A DNA stretch of 63,737 nucleotides. Origin: Chloroflexota bacterium (GTDB taxonomy: Bacteria > Chloroflexota > UBA11872 > VXNJ01). The notes beneath the pieces were generated by a model. It worked only from the letters and a program-made list of their open reading frames with translations. It was not told the origin of the DNA and searched no databases. Shown piece by piece: positions 36,621 through 45,017 of the stretch. Every line of letters starts with the position of its first letter. Within the stretch, counting starts at the first letter, position 1. The translations under genes and the position numbers were made by a program. The stretch is taken from the NCBI GenBank assembly GCA_009840625.1, contig VXNJ01000017.1:1-63737 (forward strand), in the 5' to 3' direction.

Positions 36621-37444
36621 CAGTGGTGCTCGTCTTCCACGTGGGCGAACGGGTCCACCTTGGCCAGGTAGACGACGCCCGGCTCGGTGCCGCGCTCTTC
36701 CAGCAGGATGTAGGAGCGCTCGTCTTCCGACCGCTCGGCGGCGTGCGAGAAGGGATCGTTCAGGTCACCGAAAACGAGCGCGTGGGTCGGACAGGCCTGC
36801 ACGCAGGCCGGCGAGACGTCGCCGTCGGCAACTTCGCGGCCCTGGCGACTGGCGTCGACCCGGGCGCGGTTGATCCGCTGCACGCAGAACGTGCACTTTT
36901 CGATGATTCCCTTGGTGCGCACGGTCACGTCGGGATTGAGCTGGTTCTCCAGATCGCCCGGCCACTCGGGGTTCCAGAAATTGAAGTGCCGGACCGAGTA
37001 CGGGCAGCCGTTGGCGCAGAAGCGGGTGCCGATGCAGCGGTTGTAGACCTGTACGTTCAGGCCCTCTTCGTTGTGGTACGTAGCCCATGCCGGGCAGACC
37101 GGCTCACACGGGGCGGTGGCGCAGTGCTGGCACATGACCGGCAGGAAGCGGGCCTTGGCGTTCGGATATTCGCCCTCCCAGTAGCGCTCGATGCGGATCC
37201 AGGCCTTGGCGCGCTTCTCGTTGACCCGCTGCTCTTCGTTCAGCGCGACGTTGTTCTCGGCCTGACAGGCGACCACGCAGGCCTGGCAGCCGGTGCAGAG
37301 ATCGGCGTCGACGACCATGCCCCAGCGGACGCCGCCGGAGCTTGCGGCGCGTTCTTCGGCGGAGATGGTCCGGGCGCCGGCATTGGCGGCCGCGCGGGCG
37401 GCGGCTTCGTTGTTGACGGCGGTGGGGATGCTAGCCATTGACAA
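36620..37444 (-). CDS. actB2: ACIII iron-sulfur subunit (ActB ferredoxin half, separate gene)
   Basis: Electron-transfer subunit with multiple iron-sulfur clusters. Cysteine groups appear as CTGCQACVVAC, then CQHCATAPCEPVC, then CIGTRFCANGCP, and finally CTFC with CVQAC. This is the four-cluster arrangement of DMSO reductase-type iron-sulfur subunits and of the C-terminal part of ActB. In most described ACIII complexes this domain is fused to the molybdopterin-like domain; here it is its own 274-residue protein. Its coding region overlaps the end of the upstream half by 14 bp, so the two are translationally coupled. Confidence 0.88.
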   Translation of the reverse strand: MSMASIPTAVNNEAAARAAANAGARTISAEERAASSGGVRWGMVVDADLCTGCQACVVACQAENNVALNEEQRVNEKRAKAWIRIERYWEGEYPNAKARFLPVMCQHCATAPCEPVCPAWATYHNEEGLNVQVYNRCIGTRFCANGCPYSVRHFNFWNPEWPGDLENQLNPDVTVRTKGIIEKCTFCVQRINRARVDASRQGREVADGDVSPACVQACPTHALVFGDLNDPFSHAAERSEDERSYILLEERGTEPGVVYLAKVDPFAHVEDEHH

Positions 37445-39668
37445 TCTTTACCGGCGGAGATTCGGCATCGTTGCGGGGATCCTCGATCAGTTCGAAGGTG
37501 GGCATCAGGGTGGTGCGGTCGAGCCGGCTTATCCGGGCCCGGGCGGACGCGAAGGCCATGCCCCCGGCGGCGCTGGTCAGGTCCGGCAGGAGCGCGCGCA
37601 CGTTGCTGCCGCGGCCCTCGTTCCATCGACCGCTGAAGTTGCGGCCCTGTCCCTCGGGCACCGCGATTAGACCGGGCCCGATCGTCGGGGCCGGGTAGAC
37701 CGGGACGTCGGCCGAACCGGCGATCGTCTGAATCCGCAGCACGTCACCGCGCTGGATGCCCATCGCGCGGGCCTGCTCGGGATTCATCTCCACCCAAGTT
37801 TTCCAGGTCATCGTGGTCAGCGGGTCGGGCGTCGCCTGCAACCAGGGCTGGGCCCCGGTCTGCGGGTCGGTTCCGATTCCCACCGTCTGGAAAGGAATGA
37901 GATTGAACGGGTAGGAGGCCGCGTCGCCGGAGAAGATGGGCACCCGCAGGCGCCCGGCGTCCCAGGCCGGGGTGGCGGCGAAAGCCTGCGCCTGACCCAG
38001 GTCCGGCCCCCAGACCCCGCCGCGCCGCAGGATGTCGATCCAGCCGGCCTCGGCGGTCGCGTCGCCCGGAGTCAAGCCCAGGGCCGCGAGCACCATGTTC
38101 TTGGTGGCGCTCTGCTGGGAGTCGAAAAGGACGCTGTTCTCGCCGAAGAGTTCGGAGGAGACCGCGATCAGCAGGTCGCCGAACGAGCGGGCCTGGGTGA
38201 GCGGGGTGACCACCGGCTGCTGCAGCCCCAGCACCAGTTCGCCGCGCAGCGGCTCGGGCAGGTAGGCGCCCCATTCCTCGAACGGGTGGGCGCCGGGGAG
38301 CACCAGATCGGCCCGGGCGAGGGTCTCGTTCATGAACGCGCCCATGCCAACGACCGCGCCGGCCGCCGCAAGCGCCTGCTCGAAACCGGCCGCCGGCAGA
38401 TCGTGGACCGGATCGATCTCGTAGACGAAGACCAAATCGGGAGCCGCGCCGCCGCTCCAGGAATCGGCCAGGGCGCTGGCGGCGCGCGCGCTGATGGCCG
38501 GACCGGCCGCGCGCATGTGTTCCCAATTCGACTCTGGATTGGCGTTTACGCCGCCGGGCAGCGAATCGTTGCCGACCAGGCGGTTCAGCAGCATCACGGC
38601 GGCGGCGATCTGGTCGCCGTAGACGTGTCCGAGTGCCGATCCGCCGACCAGCGCCAGACCGGGCTGGGCAGCCACGAATTCGTGCGCCAGTTCGCGGATC
38701 GTATCGGCCGGAATGCCGGAGAGGGCGGCCACGCTGTCAGGGGCGAATGCATCCAGGGCGGAGATGCCGCCGGACGCGGAGAGCAGGCGCTCGGCGGCGG
38801 CGGCGTCGACCAGCCCGGCGCTGACCAGTTCGTTGGCTATCGCCAGGGCGACATGGCCCTCGTAACCCGGGTGCACCGGCAGCCAGCGGTCGGCGTTGGC
38901 TCCGGTAAGCGACATGTGCGGTTCGATTTGAGTTAGCAGGCCGCGCCCGCCGTTGCCGCGGCCGCGGAAATCCGCGTAGGCGCCGGAATAGGCGACCGGC
39001 GACAGCTCGGTGCCCAGGAAATCGGACCCGAAGGAGATGATCGAGCGGGCCCGGGCGATGTCGAAGTGGGGGAGCGAATTGACCCCGTAGACCTGCCGCA
39101 GGGCAAATCGCAGGTTCGCCTGGTCGGCCGGCCCGAGGCTGACGTGGTCGGCCTTGGACCAGAGCCGGAAAGAGTCGAGCAGGCGCTGCTTGACCGGGTC
39201 GAGTCGGCCGGTGAGGAACGTGGCGCCGGCTCCCCCGCCCATCCGGTCGGTGATGAAGGCCAGCGCCCGGTCCCAACTGATCGGGCGGAATTCGCCTGAG
39301 CCGGGTTCGCCGGTGCGCAGCAGCGGGGTGGCGATGCGGTCGGGGTGGTAGACGGACTGCACGCCGGCCTGGGCGCGGGCCGAACTCTTGCCCAGGTTGA
39401 TCGGGAACTGGGGATTGCCCTCGACCTTCTTGGCGCGCCCGTCGACGGTTCGCACGACGACGCCGTTCGCGGCGAACGGGTCGTGCGCGTCGAGGGTGGC
39501 GAACCAGAGGTCCTCGCCGGGCAGTGACTGCTCGGGCGAGAGCGCGAAGCTCTTGACCCGGGATTCGCGCTCGGGCGCCGCGCAGCCCACGATCAGGCCG
39601 CTGCCCAGCAGCGCGCCGGCGGAGCCGAGCAGGAAGTTGCGGCGACGTATCTTGCGGTTCATCGGCAC
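37431..39668 (-). CDS. actB1: ACIII molybdopterin-oxidoreductase-like subunit (ActB N-terminal half)
   Basis: Large peripheral subunit of ACIII, related to molybdopterin oxidoreductases but thought not to bind molybdenum. The N-terminus carries a twin-arginine-like signal (RRRNFLLGSAG) ending in a lipobox-like Cys (IVGCAA), implying export and anchoring. Family regions include DHVSLGPADQ, ARSIISFGSDFL and DLVLPGAHPFEEWG. The 745-residue length matches the MopB half of fused ActB proteins. A GTG at 39668 or the ATG two codons later may start translation; the GTG overlaps the ActA stop (TAGTG). Confidence 0.9.
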   Translation of the reverse strand: MPMNRKIRRRNFLLGSAGALLGSGLIVGCAAPERESRVKSFALSPEQSLPGEDLWFATLDAHDPFAANGVVVRTVDGRAKKVEGNPQFPINLGKSSARAQAGVQSVYHPDRIATPLLRTGEPGSGEFRPISWDRALAFITDRMGGGAGATFLTGRLDPVKQRLLDSFRLWSKADHVSLGPADQANLRFALRQVYGVNSLPHFDIARARSIISFGSDFLGTELSPVAYSGAYADFRGRGNGGRGLLTQIEPHMSLTGANADRWLPVHPGYEGHVALAIANELVSAGLVDAAAAERLLSASGGISALDAFAPDSVAALSGIPADTIRELAHEFVAAQPGLALVGGSALGHVYGDQIAAAVMLLNRLVGNDSLPGGVNANPESNWEHMRAAGPAISARAASALADSWSGGAAPDLVFVYEIDPVHDLPAAGFEQALAAAGAVVGMGAFMNETLARADLVLPGAHPFEEWGAYLPEPLRGELVLGLQQPVVTPLTQARSFGDLLIAVSSELFGENSVLFDSQQSATKNMVLAALGLTPGDATAEAGWIDILRRGGVWGPDLGQAQAFAATPAWDAGRLRVPIFSGDAASYPFNLIPFQTVGIGTDPQTGAQPWLQATPDPLTTMTWKTWVEMNPEQARAMGIQRGDVLRIQTIAGSADVPVYPAPTIGPGLIAVPEGQGRNFSGRWNEGRGSNVRALLPDLTSAAGGMAFASARARISRLDRTTLMPTFELIEDPRNDAESPPVKIVNG

Positions 39669-40291
39669 TACTTGTGGCAGATCGCGCAGTCGAGCGACGC
39701 GAAGTCGGGATTGATCGGGTGCGGGTTGTTCTCACCGATCGAGGCGTCGTTGGTGTTGCGGTGGCACCCCATACAGGTGCCCATGTTCAGGTTCACCACC
39801 TGTTTGACGGTGCTCATGCTGGCCACGTCGCCGTGGCAGGTCGAGCACTCGATTCCGGCGTCGATGTGCGGCGAGTGCACGAACCGGACGTGGTCGGGGA
39901 GGCGGTGCACCCTGACCCAGTCGATCCCCGTCCCGGTCTCAAAAGCCTGTCGCAACTGCTGGATCGGTTCGCGGTCGGTGGCCACGACCGAGTGACAGAA
40001 CATGCACTGCTCGACCGACGGAATCGTGGCGGCGGCCTGCTCGTCGGCGCCGCGGTGGCAGAACTCGCATTCGATGCCCAGTTCGCCGGCGTGAATGGCG
40101 TGCGAGAAGGGGATCGGCTGCTCCGGCGCGGCGCGGGCGGTCCCACCCGAGGCGGCCAGGAAGACCAGCACGACGACGCCGGTTACCGCGCCGCCGCCCA
40201 GCAGCACGCCGGGAACGGTGAGCAGGATGATCTGCTGCAAGCTCAGCCGCGGCAGGAACGCGGTGAGCGCCGACAGGATGTCGATCTTCAT
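39668..40291 (-). CDS. actA: ACIII pentaheme cytochrome c subunit (ActA)
   Basis: Multiheme cytochrome subunit of ACIII. One membrane helix near residues 20-48 is followed by a periplasmic domain with five CxxCH motifs: CEFCH, CMFCH, CSTCH, CMGCH and CAICH. Additional His residues (PFSHAIHAG, FVHSPHIDAG) serve as distal ligands in the family. The 207-residue length fits ActA. The start overlaps the preceding small membrane protein gene by 4 bp. Confidence 0.93.
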   Translation of the reverse strand: MKIDILSALTAFLPRLSLQQIILLTVPGVLLGGGAVTGVVVLVFLAASGGTARAAPEQPIPFSHAIHAGELGIECEFCHRGADEQAAATIPSVEQCMFCHSVVATDREPIQQLRQAFETGTGIDWVRVHRLPDHVRFVHSPHIDAGIECSTCHGDVASMSTVKQVVNLNMGTCMGCHRNTNDASIGENNPHPINPDFASLDCAICHK

Positions 40292-40584
40292 ACGAACATG
40301 CGCGGGTAAATGTCCGGCAGGACCTCAAGCCCAAGCAGGGCCCCTTTAACCAGGACCACGATCGCCAGCAACCCGAACGCGACCACGGCCGGGTAGACCA
40401 GCAGCCTGATGATCGCCCCGACGCGCGGGTCGAGGTCGCCGGTATAGACCAACGACGGAGCCATCGAGTGCGCCAGCAGGTAGGAAGCTGCGGAAATGAC
40501 GAGACAGAGCGCGAAAACCCACGCATGTGCGGCGATGGCCGACATTTGCACCCAGTCGTTTTGGGTTAGCGGGGCTATCTCCAA
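40288..40584 (-). CDS. Small two-helix membrane protein heading the ACIII operon
   Basis: A 98-residue protein with hydrophobic segments at about 17-40 and 62-85 and no recognisable motif. It overlaps the actA start by 4 bp, so it is translated together with the ACIII subunits. It could be an accessory or ActG-like subunit, but I cannot confirm this from sequence alone. The 214-bp gap upstream should contain the operon promoter. The only notable element there is a run of eight A residues (40614-40621) without a preceding hairpin. Confidence 0.75.
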   Translation of the reverse strand: MEIAPLTQNDWVQMSAIAAHAWVFALCLVISAASYLLAHSMAPSLVYTGDLDPRVGAIIRLLVYPAVVAFGLLAIVVLVKGALLGLEVLPDIYPRMFV

Positions 40585-40798
40585 GCCGGTGAAAGTCCTA
40601 AGCGGTCGTTTTCAAAAAAAAGACGGCTATTCCAACCCCGAAACCCGGACCTGGGATTTGCCGACCCCGGTTGCCGGGCTGGCGCCGTCTCCGGACCATG
40701 CGCAGACGTGCCTTGCGCGACAACATGCAAATCTTACCGCAGATATGGGGTTGAATCGACTTTCGGGCCGCCGCTGCGGCCGGATTGGCGCACGGCAT

Positions 40799-41857
40799 TT
40801 AGCCTTGCCAGGCCAGGGCGACGCCGGTGTAGGTTTCCTTGTCCTCGAGCAGGCCGCGGTAGGCGATTTCAATGTCCTGTGGCGGCATTCGGTGCGAGAT
40901 CAACGGCGCAATCTGCAATCGCCCGCGCGTGGCCAGATCTAGAACCGTCGCCAGGTTGCCCATGGTCGACTGATCGAACCCCGGCTGCGGCCAGAAAGGG
41001 ATCAGTTGCTGCAGCGAACCGCGCAGCTTGATCCCGCGCAGCTTGACCGCGCGCGCGAGCGGAGTCAAGTCGGTGCGATGTTCGCGCCGCGGGGACCCGA
41101 GCAGGACGATCTGTCCGAATTTGCGCACGTGGCCGTGAATGGCGTCTATCACGGCGGCCTCGCCGACCGCGTCAACGCCGATGTCCAAGCTCTCGTCGCC
41201 GCCCATGGCGCAAATCTCGTCGCGGATGGCGGCCGCTTCAGGAGAAACGGCCGCGTCGATTCCGAGCGAAATCGCAACCTGGCGACGCGAAGCGGTCGGA
41301 TCGATTCCGATGACCCGACAGCCGGCCAACCGGTACAGCTGGGCGGCCATGTTGCCGATCATGCCCAGGCCCCAGACACCGACCTTGTCGTTTAGTCGCC
41401 AGCGGGTATTCGATAAGGCGCTCAGGGCTATCTCGGGCATGATGCAGGCGGCCGCGACCGCGCCGTCAAGTCCCTCGGGGACTCGCGTGAGCATTTTGTC
41501 GATGGGCAGACCGCCCATAGCACCCGGTTCGTAGACCCTCAGATGTTGAATCTGCTGGTGCTTGCTTGAACTGAACACCCGATCCCCGACCTGGTAACCA
41601 CTGACGCCGGCGCCCAATTCCACAATCCGTCCCACGTTGGCGTAACCGGCCGCCCACGGATAGGCGCACCAGGACCCCGGGACGTCAACGCTCCGGTCCA
41701 GGCCGGTGTAGTTGGCCAACTCGGTACCGGCGGAAATGAACGTGTATTCGGTTTCGACGGCGACCTGGCCGGGACCTGGTCGCCTGGGGATTTCGATCTC
41801 ATCCAGGAGGACCCGATGGCGTCCGGGGACCAGTACGCGCTTGACCCGCATGTTCAT
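40799..41857 (-). CDS. Zinc-less medium-chain dehydrogenase, paralogue 1
   Basis: An MDR-fold oxidoreductase of 352 residues with a GroES-like N-terminal half and a nucleotide-binding half (VGVWGLGMIGNMAAQL). The usual catalytic Cys (GxCGTD) and His-Glu (GHE) are absent; the corresponding stretch reads SAGTELANYTGLD. It is therefore probably zinc-independent. It is very similar along its whole length to the protein encoded just upstream, indicating tandem duplication. The substrate is unknown, but sugar or polyol derivatives are plausible given the surrounding catabolic genes. Confidence 0.85.
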   Translation of the reverse strand: MNMRVKRVLVPGRHRVLLDEIEIPRRPGPGQVAVETEYTFISAGTELANYTGLDRSVDVPGSWCAYPWAAGYANVGRIVELGAGVSGYQVGDRVFSSSKHQQIQHLRVYEPGAMGGLPIDKMLTRVPEGLDGAVAAACIMPEIALSALSNTRWRLNDKVGVWGLGMIGNMAAQLYRLAGCRVIGIDPTASRRQVAISLGIDAAVSPEAAAIRDEICAMGGDESLDIGVDAVGEAAVIDAIHGHVRKFGQIVLLGSPRREHRTDLTPLARAVKLRGIKLRGSLQQLIPFWPQPGFDQSTMGNLATVLDLATRGRLQIAPLISHRMPPQDIEIAYRGLLEDKETYTGVALAWQG

Positions 41858-41903
41858 GCGCGCGCCCGCCCGCCTTCAATCACGCCCGGGATTGCGGCTG
41901 GCA

Positions 41904-42953
41904 CTATCCCTCCCAGATCAGGGCGACCCCGCTGTAGTGCTCTTTGTCGTTGAGCAGCCCCTGGTAGGCGCGTTCGATTTCCTGCGGCTGCATCCTGTGC
42001 GAGATCAGCGGCTCGATCTGCAGGCGACCGCGCGCGGCCAGGTCAAAGACCGTTTCCAGGTTGTGAAGGGTCGACTCATCGATCGCGGTCTGGGGAGTCA
42101 GCGGAATCAACCATTCGAGCGATCCGCGCAGCTTGAGCCCGCTCCAGTGGATGTGCGAGAGGAGCGGATTCATGTCGGCCACGTGCTCGCGGCGCGGCGA
42201 ACCCAGCAGGGTCAGTTGCCCGAACCGGCGCACGAACTTGTAGGCTTCGGCCAGGATCGCCGATTCGCCGACCGCATCGATCGCGATGTCCAGGCCCGCG
42301 GTTGCCCCCAGGGAGTCCATCTGGGACCTGATTTCGCCGGGTTCCGGGGTTGCTACCGCACCGATCCCGACGGCCTGGGCCAGGTCGCGCCGGAACCCGG
42401 CCGGATCGATCCCGATCACCCGGCAGCCGGCCAGCTGGAACAGCTGCGCGGCCATGTTGCCGACCATCCCCAGGCCCCAGACGCCGACGGTGTCGTTGAG
42501 GCGCCATTCGGTATTCGACAGCGAGCTCATCGCCACCAGCGGCATCCGGCAGGCGGCCGCGACCGCCCCGTCCAGCGATTCCGGGACCTTGACCAGCAGC
42601 GATCCGGCGGCGTTCACCCCCAGGCCCGGACCCCCGTGGGTGACGAAGGTTACCTTCTGGTGCTTTCCGAACGAGAAGACCCGTTCGCCGACTTCGAATC
42701 CCTCGACCTCCTCGCCGACCTGGAGCACGCGGCCGACGTTGGCGTAGCCGGACGGCCAGGGGTATTCGCACCAGGAGCCGGGGGTGTCTACGTTCCGATC
42801 CAGGCCGGTGTAATTGGCCAGTTCGGTGCCGGCGGAAATGAACGTCGCCTCGGTCTCGACCATTACCTCGCCCGGACCAGGCCGGTCGGCTATCTCGATT
42901 TCTTCCAGATAGACCTGGTTCCTGCCCGCCACCAGCACCCGGTTAGTGCGCAT
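41904..42953 (-). CDS. Zinc-less medium-chain dehydrogenase, paralogue 2
   Basis: Paralogue of the neighbouring dehydrogenase, 349 residues, with the same SAGTELANYTGLD block, GYANVGRVLQVG and the Rossmann motif VGVWGLGMVGNMAAQL. The open frame extends far upstream, but similarity starts at MRTNRVLVAGR, so the ATG at 42953 is the start. Both copies keep a Cys in the SWC-x-YPW block, where family members contact substrate or cofactor. It is divergent from the DUF3500 gene, with about 110 bp between them. Confidence 0.85.
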   Translation of the reverse strand: MRTNRVLVAGRNQVYLEEIEIADRPGPGEVMVETEATFISAGTELANYTGLDRNVDTPGSWCEYPWPSGYANVGRVLQVGEEVEGFEVGERVFSFGKHQKVTFVTHGGPGLGVNAAGSLLVKVPESLDGAVAAACRMPLVAMSSLSNTEWRLNDTVGVWGLGMVGNMAAQLFQLAGCRVIGIDPAGFRRDLAQAVGIGAVATPEPGEIRSQMDSLGATAGLDIAIDAVGESAILAEAYKFVRRFGQLTLLGSPRREHVADMNPLLSHIHWSGLKLRGSLEWLIPLTPQTAIDESTLHNLETVFDLAARGRLQIEPLISHRMQPQEIERAYQGLLNDKEHYSGVALIWEG

Positions 42954-43035
42954 TTGCCGACCCTGCCTTGCTCGATTCCCACCCGCGCCGGACGCCCGTG
43001 CGGCGAGCCGGACCGGGAAGCGCTCCACCAATAAC

Positions 43036-43049
43036 ATCAATTTATTGAT
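43036..43049. promoter_or_regulatory. Candidate operator in divergent promoter
   Basis: ATCAAT-TT-ATTGAT is a perfect 6-bp inverted repeat in the short AT-rich island of the 111-bp gap between the divergent dehydrogenase and DUF3500 genes. It lies 15 bp before the DUF3500 ATG. A bidirectional regulator site is possible; no regulator gene is adjacent. Confidence 0.35.
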
Positions 43050-43064
43050 AAGTGGGGTGGGCCA

Positions 43065-44090
43065 ATGGCAATAGAAACGGTGGCGGTCAAGCGGACGCCG
43101 GCGGCGGCGCGGCGGCTGGCGAATTCGGCGCGCAGGTTCCTGGACGGGCTGGACGCCGCGCAACTGGAGGAGGCGCAGAGGCCGTTCGAGGACGTTCTGC
43201 GCTTCGAGTGGAATTACGTACCGGTGATACGTTCCGGCCTGCGTCTGGACGCTATGACCGGCCCGCAGCAGAAGCGGGCCAAGGAACTGGTCGATGCCGC
43301 CCTCTCGGTGCGCGGCGCCCGCCAGGCGCGCGAAATCATCGATCACGAAGCGGTGCTGGGCGAATGGGAGGCGATGTCCGGCGTCGAGCACGACACCCGC
43401 GTGATGCTGGCCCGCAACCCGCTCTTCTACTACTTCTCGGTGTTCGGCGAGCCGGGCGGGTCCGACCCCTGGGGCATAAAGGTCGGCGGTCACCACATCG
43501 GGGTCAACATAAATGTCATCGACGGGGACTACATCGCCCCGGTCCCGCTCTTCCTGGGTGCCAACCCGGCCGAAGTCAAGCACGGCCCCAAGATCGGCCA
43601 CCGCATCCTGGCCGAGGAGGAGGACCTGGCGCGGGCCTTGCTGGGTTCGTTGTCCCCGGACCAGAAGGGGTTGGCCATCGTCGATCCGGTGGCCCCGTTC
43701 GATATCCTGACCGTCAACTACCGGACCATCAAACCCGGGATGACCCCCAAGGGGATACCTTTCCAGAACCTTAATGGCGAGCAGCGCTCGCGCCTGGCCA
43801 GGCTGGTCAAGCACTACGTCGACCGGGCCGCCGAGGACGTGGCCGGAACCCAGTGGCGGCGTATCGAGCGCAACGAACTCGGTCAGTCCGGTTTCGCCTG
43901 GGCCGGGCCCGAACGAAAGGGTTCGGGGCACTACTACACGATCGGTTCACCCGGATTCGTGATCGAATACGACAACGTCCAGAACCATGCCAACCACATC
44001 CACTCGGTCTGGCGGGACTTCAGCAACGACTGGGGCGGGGATCTGCTCGCCGCCCACTACCGCGACCACGAATCTCACCATCACCACTAG
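43065..44090 (+). CDS. DUF3500 family protein
   Basis: A 341-residue protein of the uncharacterised DUF3500 family, recognised by FYYFSVFGEP, WGIKVGGHHIGVNI, PLFLGANPAEVKHGP, GHYYTIGSPGFVIEYDN and the His-rich NHANHIHSVWRD. No signal peptide is visible. The C-terminus is naturally His-rich (HYRDHESHHHH), which may bind metal. The function is unknown. It is followed after 36 bp by a HAD phosphatase gene, probably in the same transcript. Confidence 0.85.
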   Translation: MAIETVAVKRTPAAARRLANSARRFLDGLDAAQLEEAQRPFEDVLRFEWNYVPVIRSGLRLDAMTGPQQKRAKELVDAALSVRGARQAREIIDHEAVLGEWEAMSGVEHDTRVMLARNPLFYYFSVFGEPGGSDPWGIKVGGHHIGVNINVIDGDYIAPVPLFLGANPAEVKHGPKIGHRILAEEEDLARALLGSLSPDQKGLAIVDPVAPFDILTVNYRTIKPGMTPKGIPFQNLNGEQRSRLARLVKHYVDRAAEDVAGTQWRRIERNELGQSGFAWAGPERKGSGHYYTIGSPGFVIEYDNVQNHANHIHSVWRDFSNDWGGDLLAAHYRDHESHHHH

Positions 44091-44126
44091 GCCGGTGCCG
44101 GCCTTGGCGGAGAAACGGTCCGGCGG

Positions 44127-44789
44127 TTGATCGCCAGCGTCATCTTCGACTTCGACGGGGTCATTCTCGATACGGAGAAACCCAATTTCGAAAGCTGGCG
44201 GGAAGTATTCGCTTCCCACGGCGTGGAGCTGGACCTTGGACATTGGTCGCGGCACATCGTGGGAACCGCGGACGAATCCAACGTCTTTGGCCACCTCGAG
44301 CAATTGACCGGGAGCCGTGTAGACCGCGGGGCAGTCGAATCGGCCCGGCGCGTTCGCTATCTCCGGCAGGTCAACTCGCAAGCGCCGATGCCCGGGGTCC
44401 TGGACCGCCTGCGTGAGGCGCAGGCGCTGGGCCTGAATCTCGGCGTTGCCTCCAGCTCCTCGCGCGGCTGGGTCGAGGGCCATCTTCAGCGACTGGGCAT
44501 CCTGGAGTTTTTCGGATCAATTTGGACCCGCGACGATGTGGCCAACGCCAAACCGGACCCGGAAATCTACCGGTCGGTTGCCTCCGCGCTCGGATCGCTG
44601 CCCCGGCAGGCCCTTGCCATCGAAGACTCGGCCCACGGCGTGAATTCCGCCAAGGGCGCCGGGCTGTACTGCATTGCCGTCCCCAACTCAATTACCCGGC
44701 GCCTGCAACTCTGCAACGCAGACCTGAGGATTGATTCGCTCACCGAGATCTCGTTTATAGACCTAAGCGAGGAATTGGGTCTGAAGTAA
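44127..44789 (+). CDS. HAD-superfamily phosphatase/phosphoglucomutase-like
   Basis: Cytoplasmic HAD hydrolase of the beta-phosphoglucomutase/phosphatase group, 220 residues. Motif I is FDFDGVILDTE (nucleophile Asp8 and acid/base Asp10), motif II is in VASSSSRGW, the motif III Lys is in NAKPDPEIY and motif IV is IEDSAHGV. The cap domain between residues 15 and 80 indicates subclass IA, acting on small phosphorylated sugars. The start codon is TTG. The substrate cannot be told from the sequence. Confidence 0.85.
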   Translation: MIASVIFDFDGVILDTEKPNFESWREVFASHGVELDLGHWSRHIVGTADESNVFGHLEQLTGSRVDRGAVESARRVRYLRQVNSQAPMPGVLDRLREAQALGLNLGVASSSSRGWVEGHLQRLGILEFFGSIWTRDDVANAKPDPEIYRSVASALGSLPRQALAIEDSAHGVNSAKGAGLYCIAVPNSITRRLQLCNADLRIDSLTEISFIDLSEELGLK

Positions 44790-45017
44790 TCCGACCCCTT
44801 TCCCACCCGGAGCCGTGGCGGGAATTGGTGCCTTTGGGCCGGCCCGGTAGCTTAGAAAAAGGAACGCTGACCGTTTCCAAGGCAGGAGCTGCGGTCCGGG
44901 CGGGTTGGCCGGCGGTGAATACAACCGGAATTCGGCCAGCCCCCGGCGGGCGCCGTTGCCTGCGGACGGGAAGGGGAGCGGCGATGACCGTTGCAGCGGA
45001 GGATTCGGGTCGGCCCG

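Noticed and set aside
40600-40640. Terminator at the run of eight A residues upstream of the ACIII operon (T-run on minus strand)
   Set aside because: No GC-rich stem directly precedes the T-run on the minus strand.
42954-43931. A 326-residue N-terminal extension of the second zinc-less dehydrogenase
   Set aside because: The extension is antisense to the DUF3500 gene and similarity to the paralogue starts at the ATG at 42953.
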